The position numbers and the translations under genes were made by a program. A model generated the notes under the pieces. It ran no database searches. It saw only the letters and a list, made by a program, of their open reading frames with translations, and was not told the origin of the DNA. DNA of 34,166 nt from Paenibacillus gallinarum (lineage in GTDB: Bacteria > Bacillota > Bacilli > Paenibacillales > Paenibacillaceae). Below are positions 24,600 to 33,733 of the stretch, piece by piece. The stretch lies in assembly GCF_014836635.1 (NCBI RefSeq), contig NZ_JACSQL010000020.1:1-34166 (forward strand), read 5' to 3'. The stretch's first letter is position 1; every line of letters starts with the position of its first letter.

Positions 24600-26065
24600 T
24601 CTACATCACCTAATATTTCTTGAATTTCGGCTAAAATATTGTCTATTTCATGATTCAGCCTTGAACGTTCAGCAATATAGTTTTCAATCAGTTCTTTTGG
24701 TTCTAAGATGACTTCTTCCTCTTGAGGGAATTTGCATAAATCGAGATTATAATTGTGGTCGATGATTTCTTGTGCTGTAAACATACGTGCCTTTTCATCT
24801 TTACCATCAATCATTTCGATACGGTTTTCCCACCAGTCCATTGCAGGCTGGAAATGTTCTAGTTTAATGGGACGTGTTTTCGAGAAGTTTTTATATCCTT
24901 CTGGCATGTCTAGACGGTAAAACCATACTTCCTCTGTTTGTTTTGTGTTATCAAAGAACAACATATTTGTATGAATGGATGTATAAGGAGCAAATACACT
25001 ATGCGGCAATCGAATGACCGTGTGTAAGTTAAATTCTTTAATAAGCTTCTCTTTAATCGCTAACTTTGCACCATCTTCACCAAATAAGAATCCATCAGGT
25101 AAAATTACGCCTGCTCGTCCATTTTTCTTTAAGCGATACATAATGACCGAAATGAACAAATCAGCTGTTTCGCTGCTTCGTAATTCGAGAGGGAAGTTAA
25201 TTTTAATACTGTCCTTCTCTGAACCACCGTACGGAGGATTCATCAAAATCACTTCAAATTTTTCTTTTTCTGTATAGTCACGAACATTTTTCTCAAGTGA
25301 GTTACCATGCACAATCACCGGATTATCAATGTCATGAAGTAATAAATTCGTGATAGCTAAGAGATACGGAAACGCTTTTTTCTCAAAACCGAAAACCGAA
25401 TTATTGTATAGCTCTCGGTCCTCTGTCGTTTTTACTTGATTGATTAAGTAGTTCAGTGATGATGTTAAGAAACCGCCAGTACCACAGGCAAAGTCAGCCA
25501 CATGTTCTCCTAATTGTGGCTTTAGCATTTGTACCATGAAATCTGTTGTCGCACGTGGGGAGTAATATTCACCTGATGCTCGCTGCGCTTGTAAGTCTTT
25601 TAAGATTTGCTCATAAATTTCATTAAATGCATGACGCTCTGTATAATCAGTAAAATCAATAGCGTCAATCACATTGATAACTTGACGGAGCAAAACACCA
25701 TCTTTCATGTAGTTATTCGCATCTTCAAATGCAAACTTTACAATTGATTTGCTGACAGGTGTATATTCATCTACTTCAAGTCCTTTTAATGTAGGGAAGA
25801 GTGAACTGTTCACAAAGTTTAGTAACGTTTCACCTGTTAACGCTTGACCGTCTTTCTTATCGACAGCCCAGTTTTCCCAGCGACATTCCTCTGGGATAAT
25901 GGATACATAATCATCATCATGTAGTTCCCACATTTCTTCTTTCGCCGCATAAACTTTCAAAAATAAAATCCATACAATTTGCTCTAAACGCTGGGCATCC
26001 CCTGATACCCCAGCGTCATTCCGCATAATATTTTGTAGTGTTTTAACAAAAGATGTAATTGACAT
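24596..26065 (-). CDS. hsdM: HsdM, type I N6-adenine methyltransferase subunit
   Basis: Protein of 489 residues. An N-terminal helical domain (about 1-160) precedes the methyltransferase fold with the SAM motif FACGTGGFL (192-200) and catalytic NPPYGG (276-281). It methylates the hsdS-defined site and, with HsdR, forms the restriction complex. It lies 15 bases downstream of hsdR and overlaps hsdS by four bases. Confidence 0.93.
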   Translation of the reverse strand: MSITSFVKTLQNIMRNDAGVSGDAQRLEQIVWILFLKVYAAKEEMWELHDDDYVSIIPEECRWENWAVDKKDGQALTGETLLNFVNSSLFPTLKGLEVDEYTPVSKSIVKFAFEDANNYMKDGVLLRQVINVIDAIDFTDYTERHAFNEIYEQILKDLQAQRASGEYYSPRATTDFMVQMLKPQLGEHVADFACGTGGFLTSSLNYLINQVKTTEDRELYNNSVFGFEKKAFPYLLAITNLLLHDIDNPVIVHGNSLEKNVRDYTEKEKFEVILMNPPYGGSEKDSIKINFPLELRSSETADLFISVIMYRLKKNGRAGVILPDGFLFGEDGAKLAIKEKLIKEFNLHTVIRLPHSVFAPYTSIHTNMLFFDNTKQTEEVWFYRLDMPEGYKNFSKTRPIKLEHFQPAMDWWENRIEMIDGKDEKARMFTAQEIIDHNYNLDLCKFPQEEEVILEPKELIENYIAERSRLNHEIDNILAEIQEILGDVE

Positions 26066-26080
26066 GTAGTTATCCTTCTC

Positions 26081-28426
26081 CTATGAAACATAAATTTCGT
26101 CTTTAAGACGTTTTAAAGCAGCTAAGTAACCTTTCTTTCCACCAAAAGCTTTGACAATTTTAAGTGAGCTTCCGAAACGTTGGAATTCTGGTAGCTCTAG
26201 AATTTCTGTACCATCAATCTCTTGAATCCCTTCGTTCATATACTTATCTAACAGCAGCTCTAACACATCACGCGCAACGTCTTGATATTCGTAAATGTAA
26301 CCGCGTTTTTTCACGTTATTCGCACGTTCTGCTTTGGTTAGTGGTGGCTGATCAAAAGCTAGATGACAAATTAAATCGAATTCATCTAGCTCACGAAGCT
26401 GCGGTTCTTGCTCAAACAAGGCTTCTAATAACACCCCTTGTTCTTTCAGCTCATCTAGAATAGCATATTTTTGTTCTGTCTCATTCCATTTACGTAAAAA
26501 AGATTCCAAAGTAGCGTATTCATTGCGAATATTTTTCTTCGTGTAATCAATCAAGTTCTCTGTTATGAGCTTCCCATTGGCGTCATAGTAAAGCACACGC
26601 TCACTGACAACTTGCACATTCACATCATTTACACGATATTTCACACGGCCAGTACTACCTTCTCCCGGGTCCCCGCTATCTGAACCTCCTTCAGTTTCTG
26701 GATTGTCCCAGCCTTCTTCAGAAGATGTATCGTCTGGCATTTCATCATCTTCTAATACTTCTAAAATCACTTCTGGATTTCCATCAAACTCCGGATCTGC
26801 AAAAAGACGGCTTACATTTCGGAAATCTATAATTGTGAAGTATTCTTTGCCATACTCAGGATCTAATCGCGTACCACGCCCAATAGTCTGCTTAAACTCT
26901 GTCATCGAGTTAATATTTGAATCGAGCACAATTAATTTACATGTTTTTGCATCTACGCCTGTGGTCAGTAGTTTGGATGTTGTAACGATTGTTGGATACT
27001 GACTTGATCGATCAATAAAATTGTCAAGCTGTGCTTTTCCTTCTTGATTATCACCCGTAATACGCATAATGTACTTCGAATTCTCTTTCACTAGATCTTG
27101 ATTTAAGTTTACGAGAGCACTTCGCATACGTTCTGCATGGTCAATATCTGTACAGAATATAATTGTTTTTGCAAAACGATCATTTTTCTTTAAAAACTCG
27201 GTGACACGCCCTGCTACGATATTTGTCCGGTCATCAATGACCATACTTTTATCAAAATCTTTTGTGTTATATTCCCGATCTTCAATTTCTTGCCCGAACA
27301 TATCAAGCTTTCCTTTTTCTGGGCGATATCCTTCTAAATCACGGTCAAGACCTACACGAATTACTTTATAAGGTGCTAAGAAGCCATCATCAATTCCTTG
27401 TTTTAAGCTGTAAGTATAAACTGGTTCACCAAAATACGTGATATTAGAAGTGTCTTTTGTTTCCTTCGGCGTAGCTGTCAACCCAATATGCGTTGTACCT
27501 GGTGCATTAAAATATTCTAATACTTTACGCCAGCGACTCTCCTCTTTCGCTGAACCACGATGAGCTTCATCAATAATGATTAAATCGAAAAAATCGGGTT
27601 GGAATTGAAGGAACGGTTCATTTCCTTCATCACCTGCTAATTGATGGTATAAAGATAAATAGATTTCATATGAACTATCTAACTTACGGTTTTCTACTTT
27701 CGTCATTACTTTTTCAAAAGGTTTAAAGTCATTCACCATAGTTTGATCAACTAAAATGTTACGGTCAGCTAGGAATAACACACGTTTCTTAACGCCTGCT
27801 TTCCATAAACGGTAAATAATTTGGAAGGCTGTATATGTTTTCCCTGTACCAGTTGCCATGACAAGCATAATACGATCTTGCCCTTTTGCAATCGCATCAA
27901 TCGCACGGTTAATCGCAACTCGTTGATAGTATCGCGGTGTTTTATCACCAAGCTTATAGTAATACGGTTCATCAATTAGTTGTTTTTGTTGCTCATTCAG
28001 TCCTGCATCGTTTGTATAACGCTGCCACAACTCATCATGGGAGGGGAACTGATGCAAGTAAATTGTGCGCTCCTCTCCCGTTAATCGATTATGCTCCACA
28101 AATGCATCTCCATTTGAGCTATAAGCATATGGAATATCTAGTATTTCTGCATATTCAAGTGCTTGCTGCATCCCTCCGCCAATTGGATGCTTGTTGTCTT
28201 TTGCTTCGACAATTGCTAAAGGATAGTTACTTTTATGCATTAATAAATAATCTGCACGCTTTTGTTTTGCTCTCGTCGTCATATTACCGCGTACAATTAC
28301 GCGTCCATCTGTAAAACTATGTTCAAAATGAACCTGAGTTTTTAAGTCCCATCCTGCACCGACAATTGCTGGTGTTATGTACTTATTTTTAATATCTTCT
28401 TCCGTCATCGCTAACTTCGATTTCAT
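26081..28426 (-). CDS. hsdR: HsdR, type I restriction translocase-nuclease subunit
   Basis: Protein of 781 residues, the short EcoEI-like class. The nuclease site is D59...E74-A-K76 (VEAK). The helicase motor has Walker A ATGTGKT (191-197), the DEAHRGS box, a GLTATP motif and a C-terminal helicase part with TTGVDAKTCK and QTIGRGTR. An acidic linker (about residues 555-590, EDDEMPDDTSSEEGWDN) follows the motor. It translocates DNA using ATP and cleaves far from the recognition site. AAGGGGTG precedes the ATG. It is the first gene of the hsdR-M-S operon, and all three genes look intact. Confidence 0.93.
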   Translation of the reverse strand: MKSKLAMTEEDIKNKYITPAIVGAGWDLKTQVHFEHSFTDGRVIVRGNMTTRAKQKRADYLLMHKSNYPLAIVEAKDNKHPIGGGMQQALEYAEILDIPYAYSSNGDAFVEHNRLTGEERTIYLHQFPSHDELWQRYTNDAGLNEQQKQLIDEPYYYKLGDKTPRYYQRVAINRAIDAIAKGQDRIMLVMATGTGKTYTAFQIIYRLWKAGVKKRVLFLADRNILVDQTMVNDFKPFEKVMTKVENRKLDSSYEIYLSLYHQLAGDEGNEPFLQFQPDFFDLIIIDEAHRGSAKEESRWRKVLEYFNAPGTTHIGLTATPKETKDTSNITYFGEPVYTYSLKQGIDDGFLAPYKVIRVGLDRDLEGYRPEKGKLDMFGQEIEDREYNTKDFDKSMVIDDRTNIVAGRVTEFLKKNDRFAKTIIFCTDIDHAERMRSALVNLNQDLVKENSKYIMRITGDNQEGKAQLDNFIDRSSQYPTIVTTSKLLTTGVDAKTCKLIVLDSNINSMTEFKQTIGRGTRLDPEYGKEYFTIIDFRNVSRLFADPEFDGNPEVILEVLEDDEMPDDTSSEEGWDNPETEGGSDSGDPGEGSTGRVKYRVNDVNVQVVSERVLYYDANGKLITENLIDYTKKNIRNEYATLESFLRKWNETEQKYAILDELKEQGVLLEALFEQEPQLRELDEFDLICHLAFDQPPLTKAERANNVKKRGYIYEYQDVARDVLELLLDKYMNEGIQEIDGTEILELPEFQRFGSSLKIVKAFGGKKGYLAALKRLKDEIYVS

Positions 28427-28555
28427 ATCATGTACACCCCTTATGTTTTTAGTGCAGTTTGTCGTTTCCCTTATAACATTATTTTATATTATCTCTGCAA
28501 ACTTCGAGGATAAATTTATAAAAACATTATACTAGTAAAAAGAGGCTCACCTATC

Positions 28556-28704
28556 TCATTTTACTTTTACTTGAGTGATTTTACCTTTCATTGCATTAAC
28601 GGAGATGCTTCCCATGTCTTTACTCATCTGCTCGCTTAGTTCATAGGCTCTGTGGCGCGGTGTTTTAGCAACAGTCAGGAACCTAGAGCGGCCTGCAGCG
28701 ATAC
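28556..28704 (-). pseudogene. C-terminal fragment of an unknown gene
   Basis: Reading leftward, an open stretch of about 48 codons encodes IAAGRSRFLTVAKTPRHRAY and then ELSEQMSKDMGSISVNAMKG before KITQVKVK and a stop. It looks coding but has no start; a stop closes the frame at its upstream edge. It is probably a truncated gene of unknown family. Confidence 0.35.
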
Positions 28705-28932
28705 GTAGCGGATCTTAGATGGATTTTTTTCGTCTAGACAGGCTTACTATGTTTAAAATCATTTTTTTGGATCTCAGTGTGTTATTTTCCATCTAAAAAA
28801 ACGAAAAGAAGGCGATGTATAGTAGCAGTCAGGAAATATAACAAATACTATCCATAAAGAGATTTTCAGGATAAAATAGTTATTTACTACCATATTCAGA
28901 CAAGTACCGTAACAGATGCGGATTATAACGGG
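28705..28932. other. intergenic sequence
   Basis: AT-rich. Related blocks GATGGATTTTTTTCG and CCATCTAAAAAAACG face each other across about 80 bases and could form a stem. Presumed promoter of the membrane-anchored protein. No gene seen. Confidence 0.3.
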
Positions 28933-28941
28933 GTGGATGTG

Positions 28942-29553
28942 TTGAAAGACAAGAAGTATTTATTATTCCTTATTCCTTTATGCATTGTAGCTTTTGGTAT
29001 CTTCGTATATCCAACCATGTACAAGTACGATAAGTTGGAGCAAAAATACCCTGTCATGATTAACAGAATCACGGGTGAAACCAAAACTTTAACAGATACT
29101 GGATGGACAAATGCAAATGACTACAATATAGCTACGGAAGAAATGGAAGAGTTTAAAGAGCAGATTATGAAAGAAATTAGTCTACAAAGGGAGAATATTA
29201 AGAACGAGACAATAAAAACTTTATATGATGAGATAGACGCAATTAGAGAAAAGCAGGATGTCATTAACACTACAGCAGTTGAAGTGGAGGAAGTTGATCA
29301 AGAAGATGAAGCACCATCATTAGTTGAATATCTTCAAGAAGGAGAACCGGAAACCGATCCATCAGATCTGGAGAAAGGCTATTTTGAAATTGGAGATACC
29401 AAGGAAACGGTTGAGCAAGTTATGGGAAAACCTGATGCAATAAGCAGTTACCTGAATTTTGAAACTTGGATGTATGAATTATCACTAGTTAAATTCAAAA
29501 ACGGTGTGCTAAGTGAATACGATAACATGAGTGATAACTTAATAATGGAATAA
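28942..29553 (+). CDS. membrane-anchored protein with a SmpA-like C-terminal domain
   Basis: Protein of about 203 residues. One N-terminal membrane segment (LLFLIPLCIVAFGIFVYPTM) is followed by a long charged, probably coiled-coil stretch (EEMEEFKEQIMKEISLQREN). The C-terminal module, GYFEIGDTKETVEQVMGKPD then WMYELSLVKFKNGVLSEYD, resembles the G-x-S/T-xxxV...G.P......WxYG.S.VxFxNG pattern of SmpA/OmlA-like and related small domains. It probably faces the outside. The start is uncertain: TTG at 28942 fits the GGGGTGG ribosome site best, but GTG at 28933 or 28939 is possible. Function unknown. Confidence 0.6.
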   Translation: MKDKKYLLFLIPLCIVAFGIFVYPTMYKYDKLEQKYPVMINRITGETKTLTDTGWTNANDYNIATEEMEEFKEQIMKEISLQRENIKNETIKTLYDEIDAIREKQDVINTTAVEVEEVDQEDEAPSLVEYLQEGEPETDPSDLEKGYFEIGDTKETVEQVMGKPDAISSYLNFETWMYELSLVKFKNGVLSEYDNMSDNLIME

Positions 29554-29668
29554 ACCCTCCGGAGTCTTCCAAAGTGTCGATAAAGCCAGAGGAGGACCAC
29601 CAATATGAGCCGTGCTTCTCCTCATTAATTCGAAGTCCTTCAAGTTCTTCTCTTATACGTCTTTCGTC
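29554..29668. other. left flank of the palindrome
   Basis: The leftward strand reads an open frame (DERRIREELEGLRINEEKHG) ending near 29580, possibly a gene fragment. AGTGTCGATAAAGCC at 29573-29587 resembles AGTGTCGACAAAGTCC at 32322. Confidence 0.25.
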
Positions 29669-29714
29669 CTCTACGATATCAGGTCGAGTTCGAACTCGAC
29701 CTGATATCGTAGAG
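29669..29714. repeat. 46-bp perfect palindrome
   Basis: A perfect inverted repeat with 23-bp arms and no spacer, centred on TTCGAA (29689-29694). After one unpaired base (C at 29715) the symmetry goes on imperfectly: GGACGAAAGA on one side against GGACGCAAGA on the other. Confidence 0.85.
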
Positions 29715-29760
29715 CGGACGCAAGAAGGCACGGCTGTCGCACGCCAAAAGAAAGGATTGA
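29688..29760 (+). pseudogene. serine resolvase remnant
   Basis: Reading rightward, EFELDLIS and, after a two-base shift, ERTQEGTAVARQKKGLKF match the AEFERDLISERTQEGxAxA segment of the resolvase/invertase N-terminal domain. The rest of the protein is absent. Confidence 0.5.
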
Positions 29761-29981
29761 AATTCCAAAAAATAAGCCAGCACTCAGGCTAGCTTTAATA
29801 GGTATACCTAAGGTAAGTCATGATAATTGAGATAAGCTTTCAATTATGGGCTTTGCAGCGCTGTAGATTGTATTTAACATCCTCTTAACATTTGCATAGA
29901 TTCAACCGTTCCACCTAAAGAATTGGTTTATCAGATACCTTTTAAACCTTCAAGTGGTAGCTCATCCAACTTCAAATATCT
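29761..29981. other. intergenic sequence
   Basis: No intact gene. The leftward strand continues the decayed frame of the next entry with several stops. Confidence 0.3.
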
Positions 29982-30109
29982 GCATAATTACTGATTTGCT
30001 GTTCATTATTAGTTTGAAGTAGCCTAACGATGGCTGATAAGTCCCCTTAACATACTACATCAACTTCCATATACACCCTTGCTCCAATATAATCATAACC
30101 GTTTTGCAT
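29982..30109 (-). pseudogene. decayed unknown gene
   Basis: From an ATG at 30107-30109 the leftward strand encodes MQNGYDYIGARVYMEVDVVC, a stop, then GDLSAIVRLLQTNNEQQISN and YADI before another stop. The peptide looks coding, and more stops follow. Its ATG overlaps the stop of the upstream membrane gene. Confidence 0.35.
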
Positions 30110-30348
30110 TATATTTTTAAAAATTTATGTCTACAAAATCTAAATATAAAATTAACAAGAATAGGTATACTTAAAATGGATAAAAAGATGAATTTTTGGA
30201 ACCAATTATCAGCATAATCAGAAAAAATTGTGTAAACCATTAATCCAAAAATACAAAACTTTGTTATACTACCAAGAATATTCCTCATTGGATACAAAAT
30301 GCTTGCGATCGTAACAATAATAAGAAAATCCTCTATAAAAAACACCAC
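30109..30348 (-). CDS. small three-segment membrane protein
   Basis: Product of 79 residues with three hydrophobic stretches (FLIIVTIASILYPM, FCIFGLMVYTIFS, FIFLSILSIPILVNFIF) and a basic end (RFCRHKFLKI). The GTG start follows AGGAATGG, a modest ribosome site. Unknown family. The stop overlaps the start of the decayed gene downstream (TAATG), suggesting they were once an operon. Confidence 0.4.
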   Translation of the reverse strand: MVFFIEDFLIIVTIASILYPMRNILGSITKFCIFGLMVYTIFSDYADNWFQKFIFLSILSIPILVNFIFRFCRHKFLKI

Positions 30349-30409
30349 CCATTCCTAAAAATATCCTAATTATACCACGAACTCCCTATCCAAATAACCA
30401 TCTTGTAAT

Positions 30410-30480
30410 TAATAGTTGTTGGGCCGCAGGTGCGGCCAGAGGTCATCTAGATGTCTACTAAATTCAATTAGCAACTATTA
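30410..30480. repeat. nested inverted repeat
   Basis: TAATAGTTG (30410-30418) pairs with CAACTATTA (30472-30480), enclosing a perfect hairpin GGCCGC-AGGT-GCGGCC (30422-30437) and the palindrome CATCTAGATG. It could be a small structured RNA, an element end or a terminator for leftward transcription. Confidence 0.4.
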
Positions 30481-30589
30481 TAATCTTGCATCATATGATT
30501 CTTTCACAATAGTTATCTCTAAAACTTTATCTATTACCCCATCAGCCATGTGAATAAAGCTACTAAAAATTATACATATCCACAATTTC

Positions 30590-30623
30590 AAAAAAAACAA
30601 AAAGTTGCGAGCTAAAAGCTCGC
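30590..30623 (-). terminator. strong intrinsic terminator, leftward
   Basis: GCGAGCT-AAA-AGCTCGC (30607-30623) is a perfect 7-bp stem. On the leftward strand it is followed by AACTTTTTGTTTTTTTT. It would end any leftward transcript coming from the structured region at 30650-31310. Confidence 0.8.
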
Positions 30624-31315
30624 TTATAATTGAAATCAGCCTCCCCACACCCACCCCTACATTAAAGGTGAACTGTTTACGTAACATTATTTAACCAACT
30701 TTCTACTTGACACACTAAACTGAAGTTAAGATGATGGATCGTGCGTGGTGGACACAGTTCACCTTATCCCGATAGGCTTTCAAAAAAAATAAAAACAGCC
30801 TAAAGAGATTAAGATGAACAGAATGGCTCGGCCGTCACGCATTGGGGAACGGCTCCCAGGAGTTGTTTCTGCCACGCCGTACTATACGGCTTGCTTACTT
30901 ATGAGGGTCATGCCCTCGGATTGGTTACGGTTCCTATGGACCAATCCGCCGCTACAGCTTTTTCAGCAACTTCTCAAACCGTGGTCTGCTCTCCCTTGAA
31001 CGGTTTCCAGCAAGGTTCCATTGAGCTTTTACCACGTACTTTTCGGAACGGTCATGGCCCGCGATGGAGTCACATCGTATAATGGGCCACACTTCGTTTT
31101 TGCCGGGATGTCTGCCCCCGGTTAAGTAGACAGACTACGAGAATGAAGCTTCACTTCGCGCCCAGCATACGGCGCAAGTGGTCACGGCCAATACGTGACA
31201 ACCCCCGACAACACCAAACCACTAGCACCCGGCACGCCACATGATTTGGGCAGGTATTTTATCGTGGTCTCCTGATCCCACCGAGCTGGCGAAGCTCACC
31301 TTGACTAAATATCTC
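30624..31315 (-). ncRNA. candidate large structured RNA, about 600-700 nt
   Basis: GC-richer than its surroundings by eye, without a convincing reading frame, and packed with hairpins: a 12-bp stem joining AAGGTGAACTGT (30665-30676) to ACAGTTCACCTT (30754-30765); GCCGTA/TACGGC (30876-30890); GAGGG/CCCTC (30903-30917); GGATTGGT/ACCAATCC (30918-30947); AAACCGT/ACGGTTT (30976-31006); TGGCCC/GGGCCA (31055-31089); CCGGG/CCCGG (31103-31121); CACTT-GCGCC stem (31152-31180); GTCACG/CGTGAC (31181-31199); GAGCT/AGCTC (31283-31297). The leftward strand is preferred because a strong terminator ends it. A rightward promoter-like TTGACA-17-GATGAT (30707-30735) and one wobble pair (in the 31061-31073 stem) leave orientation open. 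I cannot name the class. Confidence 0.45.
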
Positions 31316-31442
31316 CTAAAAAGACAATAGGAAATTAAGCCTTCGAAGTACTTCATTTAAAAAGTAATTCGAACGCCCGCTTATTCAGTTGGATAATGTA
31401 AATGGAGTTGTAACACTAAAAAGAGGAATTATGGGGAATAAA

Positions 31443-31495
31443 AAACTCCCTTTCATCCCATGCACACCAAAAAAGGCAATAGGAAAGAGAGAGTT
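31443..31495 (-). terminator. leftward terminator-like element
   Basis: AAACTC and CTTTC (31443-31453, other strand GAAAGGGAGTTT) pair with GAAAG and GAGTTT (31482-31495). On the leftward strand TTTTTTATT follows the stem. The loop is long. From memory, one frame of this stretch (FFGVHGMKGSFLFPIIPLF) recurs in Bacillus intergenic DNA, probably untranslated. Confidence 0.45.
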
Positions 31496-31529
31496 TGACT
31501 TTACTTTTTTTTCGTCGGTAGAGTATAAT

Positions 31530-31650
31530 ATCCCTATACGAAAACGAATAATAAAGTAAAGCTCTCACTCCTAATGGTTCATTAAATGAATGTTTCGGTC
31601 GGCAAACTTCGGCACTCATTTAATGTTTAGATGGTGGGGCTTTTCTTTTT
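31530..31650 (+). ncRNA. candidate short RNA of about 115 nt
   Basis: TATAAT at 31524-31529 is a consensus -10 box (no good -35). The following sequence folds into an outer stem AAAGCUCU/GGGGCUUU with wobble pairs (31558-31643) and an inner stem CATTAAATGAATG/CACTCATTTAATG (31580-31625), then ends in TTTTCTTTTT. It looks like a small RNA with its own terminator, 90 bases from the iterons. It could be a copy-number control RNA. Confidence 0.4.
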
Positions 31651-31744
31651 ATGTATAAACTACTCTACTTACATCAATCTTTTAATCTATTACTATGATA
31701 CGATAATTTATCGAAAAATGGCAAACTGGTCCAATTGTAATTTT

Positions 31745-31941
31745 CCGTACTAAAACGGATGTTTTTAACTCGTTTTCCGTACTAAAATGGATGTTTTTAA
31801 CTCGTTTTCCGTACTAAAATGGATGTTTCGACAGAATGAGACACTGTTCATTTCTCTATTCAAGAATTTAAATTTTTTTTCAACTCATTTCCGTACTAAA
31901 ACGGATGTTTTATAATAATTTCCGTACTAAAACGGATGTTT
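31745..31941. other. replication origin: five iterons
   Basis: Five direct copies of the 20-mer CCGTACTAAAAYGGATGTTT at 31745-31764, 31777-31796, 31809-31828, 31891-31910 and 31922-31941. The spacings are 32, 32, 82 and 31 bases, i.e. close to whole helical turns except for the gap. Each copy contains CCGT/ACGG arms. AT-rich sequence lies between copies 3 and 4 and to the right. This is the likely binding array of the initiator encoded nearby. Confidence 0.85.
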
Positions 31942-32046
31942 TATAACTCTCAATAATAAAATAAAATTTATAGGAGTCCAACACTAAACTCTGTATATTT
32001 GCCCTATTATCGCCATTGGATCATAGTATTTTGTCGTCTTTCAAAA

Positions 32047-32196
32047 TCAACCTTCCCAACCGCAAACACGGCATATTTGATATTTTTCCTCTTCAAATAT
32101 TCCCTCCTCGGGAATTGTCAAAGCAGCATTTGCACCACTACCATTTTCAACAGTTTCTAATTCAAAGCTTTCGCAATCCGGACACTGATCATGCAT
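32047..32196 (-). CDS. zinc-ribbon microprotein, 49 residues
   Basis: MHDQCPDCESFELE... ends ...KYQICRVCGWEG, giving two CxxC knuckles (C5/C8 and C42/C45) that can hold one zinc ion, with an acidic linker. GGGTTGAGAAG precedes the ATG at a fair distance. It lies between the iterons and the initiator gene, in the same direction as the latter. The function is unknown; zinc ribbons of this size often bind nucleic acid or protein. Confidence 0.55.
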   Translation of the reverse strand: MHDQCPDCESFELETVENGSGANAALTIPEEGIFEEEKYQICRVCGWEG

Positions 32197-32292
32197 TTCT
32201 TCTCAACCCTTTCAACTTATTGTGAGCCTGATTAACAATTGTACTTTCTCAGTCACACTCATCATTAGATATATCGTCATTTTTATATTAAA

Positions 32293-32350
32293 AAGAGAGA
32301 GCCACCTGGCTCTCTCTTCAGAGTGTCGACAAAGTCCGAAAGGACTTTGC
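32293..32350. repeat. 26-bp inverted-repeat element, copy 1, with GAAA hairpin
   Basis: AAGAGAGAGCCA and its complement form a 26-bp hairpin (32293-32318). Next to it GTCG-CAAAGTCC-GAAA-GGACTTTG-CGAC (about 32325-32353) forms a stem capped by a GAAA loop on the rightward strand. Confidence 0.7.
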
Positions 32351-32456
32351 GACATAACGATTTTTATGTGGGGAGACTCATCTCAATTAAAAAAAATCGT
32401 TTTAAATCGATCTGAGGACCCCATTTTTATTTAAAATTAAACATTCTCAATTCAAT

Positions 32457-32503
32457 ATCGAGTTTGTCTACAGTCTGAAGAGAGAGCCACCTGGCTCTCT
32501 CTT
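32457..32503. repeat. 26-bp inverted-repeat element, copy 2
   Basis: The 26-bp hairpin sequence recurs exactly at 32478-32503. Its left flank (CGAGTTTGTCTACAGTCTG) is an inverted, slightly diverged version of the right flank of copy 1, so the pair forms a 47-bp inverted repeat. The hairpin may act as the terminator of the initiator gene. Confidence 0.65.
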
Positions 32504-32581
32504 CTGTTTATTCCAAAAGTTTTCTTGAATATTACCTTATTTATCCTTCGTATCAAAGATTCATCTACAACCCGTACACTT

Positions 32582-33733
32582 TCAATCTTCCCACAACACA
32601 ACCTGTTCTGGTAACTCTTCCCTAATAGGCACATTGATAAAAACAGGATTTTTTTCAACCGTTAAATAACGATCTGTTAATCCTTGTTTCTTTCCAGAAA
32701 ACGAATAAGCACCTATAAATCCTACTTGTTTAAGTTCTTCACATGCTTGTGTAATTCTCTCAACGATTTTATAGACCGGCATGATCGGTTTCCCATCATC
32801 AATAAAATGAAAATGTCCTGCCAATGTTGAAAGCTCTAACTTAACGGTATGATCCTCTGAATAGGAAGCAATAAGCCAATACATTCCCTGCGCTAAATAA
32901 GATTTCAGATCATTCATCATAATAAGGGAAATATCAAATAAACTTCCATTTTGATTAGCTTCTACTAACCATTCTGGCAGCTTGATTTCAAATTTACGCT
33001 GAAAGTTATCCGTCGTGTTGACCTTTCGGCGAAATACAATTTGATCGATAAGTCGAGTAAAAGCTATCTCTTCATACTCTGCATTTTTTGAGCGTTGATA
33101 CTGTGTTAGTGTCACCTCTATGTCTTTTAAGCGAATTAACGATTCTTGAATACGTTTATAATTGCTGGAACCATCCGTTAATCCCAGTTCATTTAAAATA
33201 TCCGCGTATTTAAGTTCTACAGTAGGCTTGTTCCCACTCTGTTTAAACCATAAAGATTGTATCGCAGCCATGACTCTCGCATCATAAGTCGTTAGTACAT
33301 CTCCGCTTTTACTTCGAATATACACAGAACGAACACCATCAACACTCATTCCACCTTGCTTTGCTACATTCTTTGGTTTAGCAGAAAATAAAGCGTGTTG
33401 AGCAATATTTGTATTAAAAGGTACTAATTCTTTAAGATAGTCAACCGATTTTATACGCAGAGATCTTTCAAGAATATCGATTTTAGCTTGTATAAATTCT
33501 TTATTAGATACTTCTCCATCTTGAAGTTTTGCTTTCAGTGAATCAGCATGCTGATTAGCATATATGAACAACGTTTTAGCTGGTATCTGTTGGTTTAGAA
33601 GTACACTGTATGAATCCAACGCTTCTTGCTTTATTGTTTCTGCCTTTAGAGGGTCAGTATGTCGTTCATTTATTTTAATAAATTCATTGGCTAACTGTTC
33701 TATTAGTTCCTCGACTTGTGAGAACTCCCTCAT
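32582..33733 (-). CDS. plasmid replication initiator protein
   Basis: Protein of 383 residues. A helical N-terminal part (1-100) precedes a winged-helix region (YDARVMAAIQSLWFKQSGNK, ILNELGLTDGSSNYKRIQES) and a second one (SLFDISLIMMNDLKSYLAQG onward), the two-domain layout of iteron-binding initiators of the Rep_3/TrfA type. It should bind the five iterons at 31745-31941 and load the host helicase. Its ATG overlaps the stop of the gene before it (ATGA), so the two are coupled. I cannot name the subfamily with confidence. Confidence 0.75.
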   Translation of the reverse strand: MREFSQVEELIEQLANEFIKINERHTDPLKAETIKQEALDSYSVLLNQQIPAKTLFIYANQHADSLKAKLQDGEVSNKEFIQAKIDILERSLRIKSVDYLKELVPFNTNIAQHALFSAKPKNVAKQGGMSVDGVRSVYIRSKSGDVLTTYDARVMAAIQSLWFKQSGNKPTVELKYADILNELGLTDGSSNYKRIQESLIRLKDIEVTLTQYQRSKNAEYEEIAFTRLIDQIVFRRKVNTTDNFQRKFEIKLPEWLVEANQNGSLFDISLIMMNDLKSYLAQGMYWLIASYSEDHTVKLELSTLAGHFHFIDDGKPIMPVYKIVERITQACEELKQVGFIGAYSFSGKKQGLTDRYLTVEKNPVFINVPIREELPEQVVLWED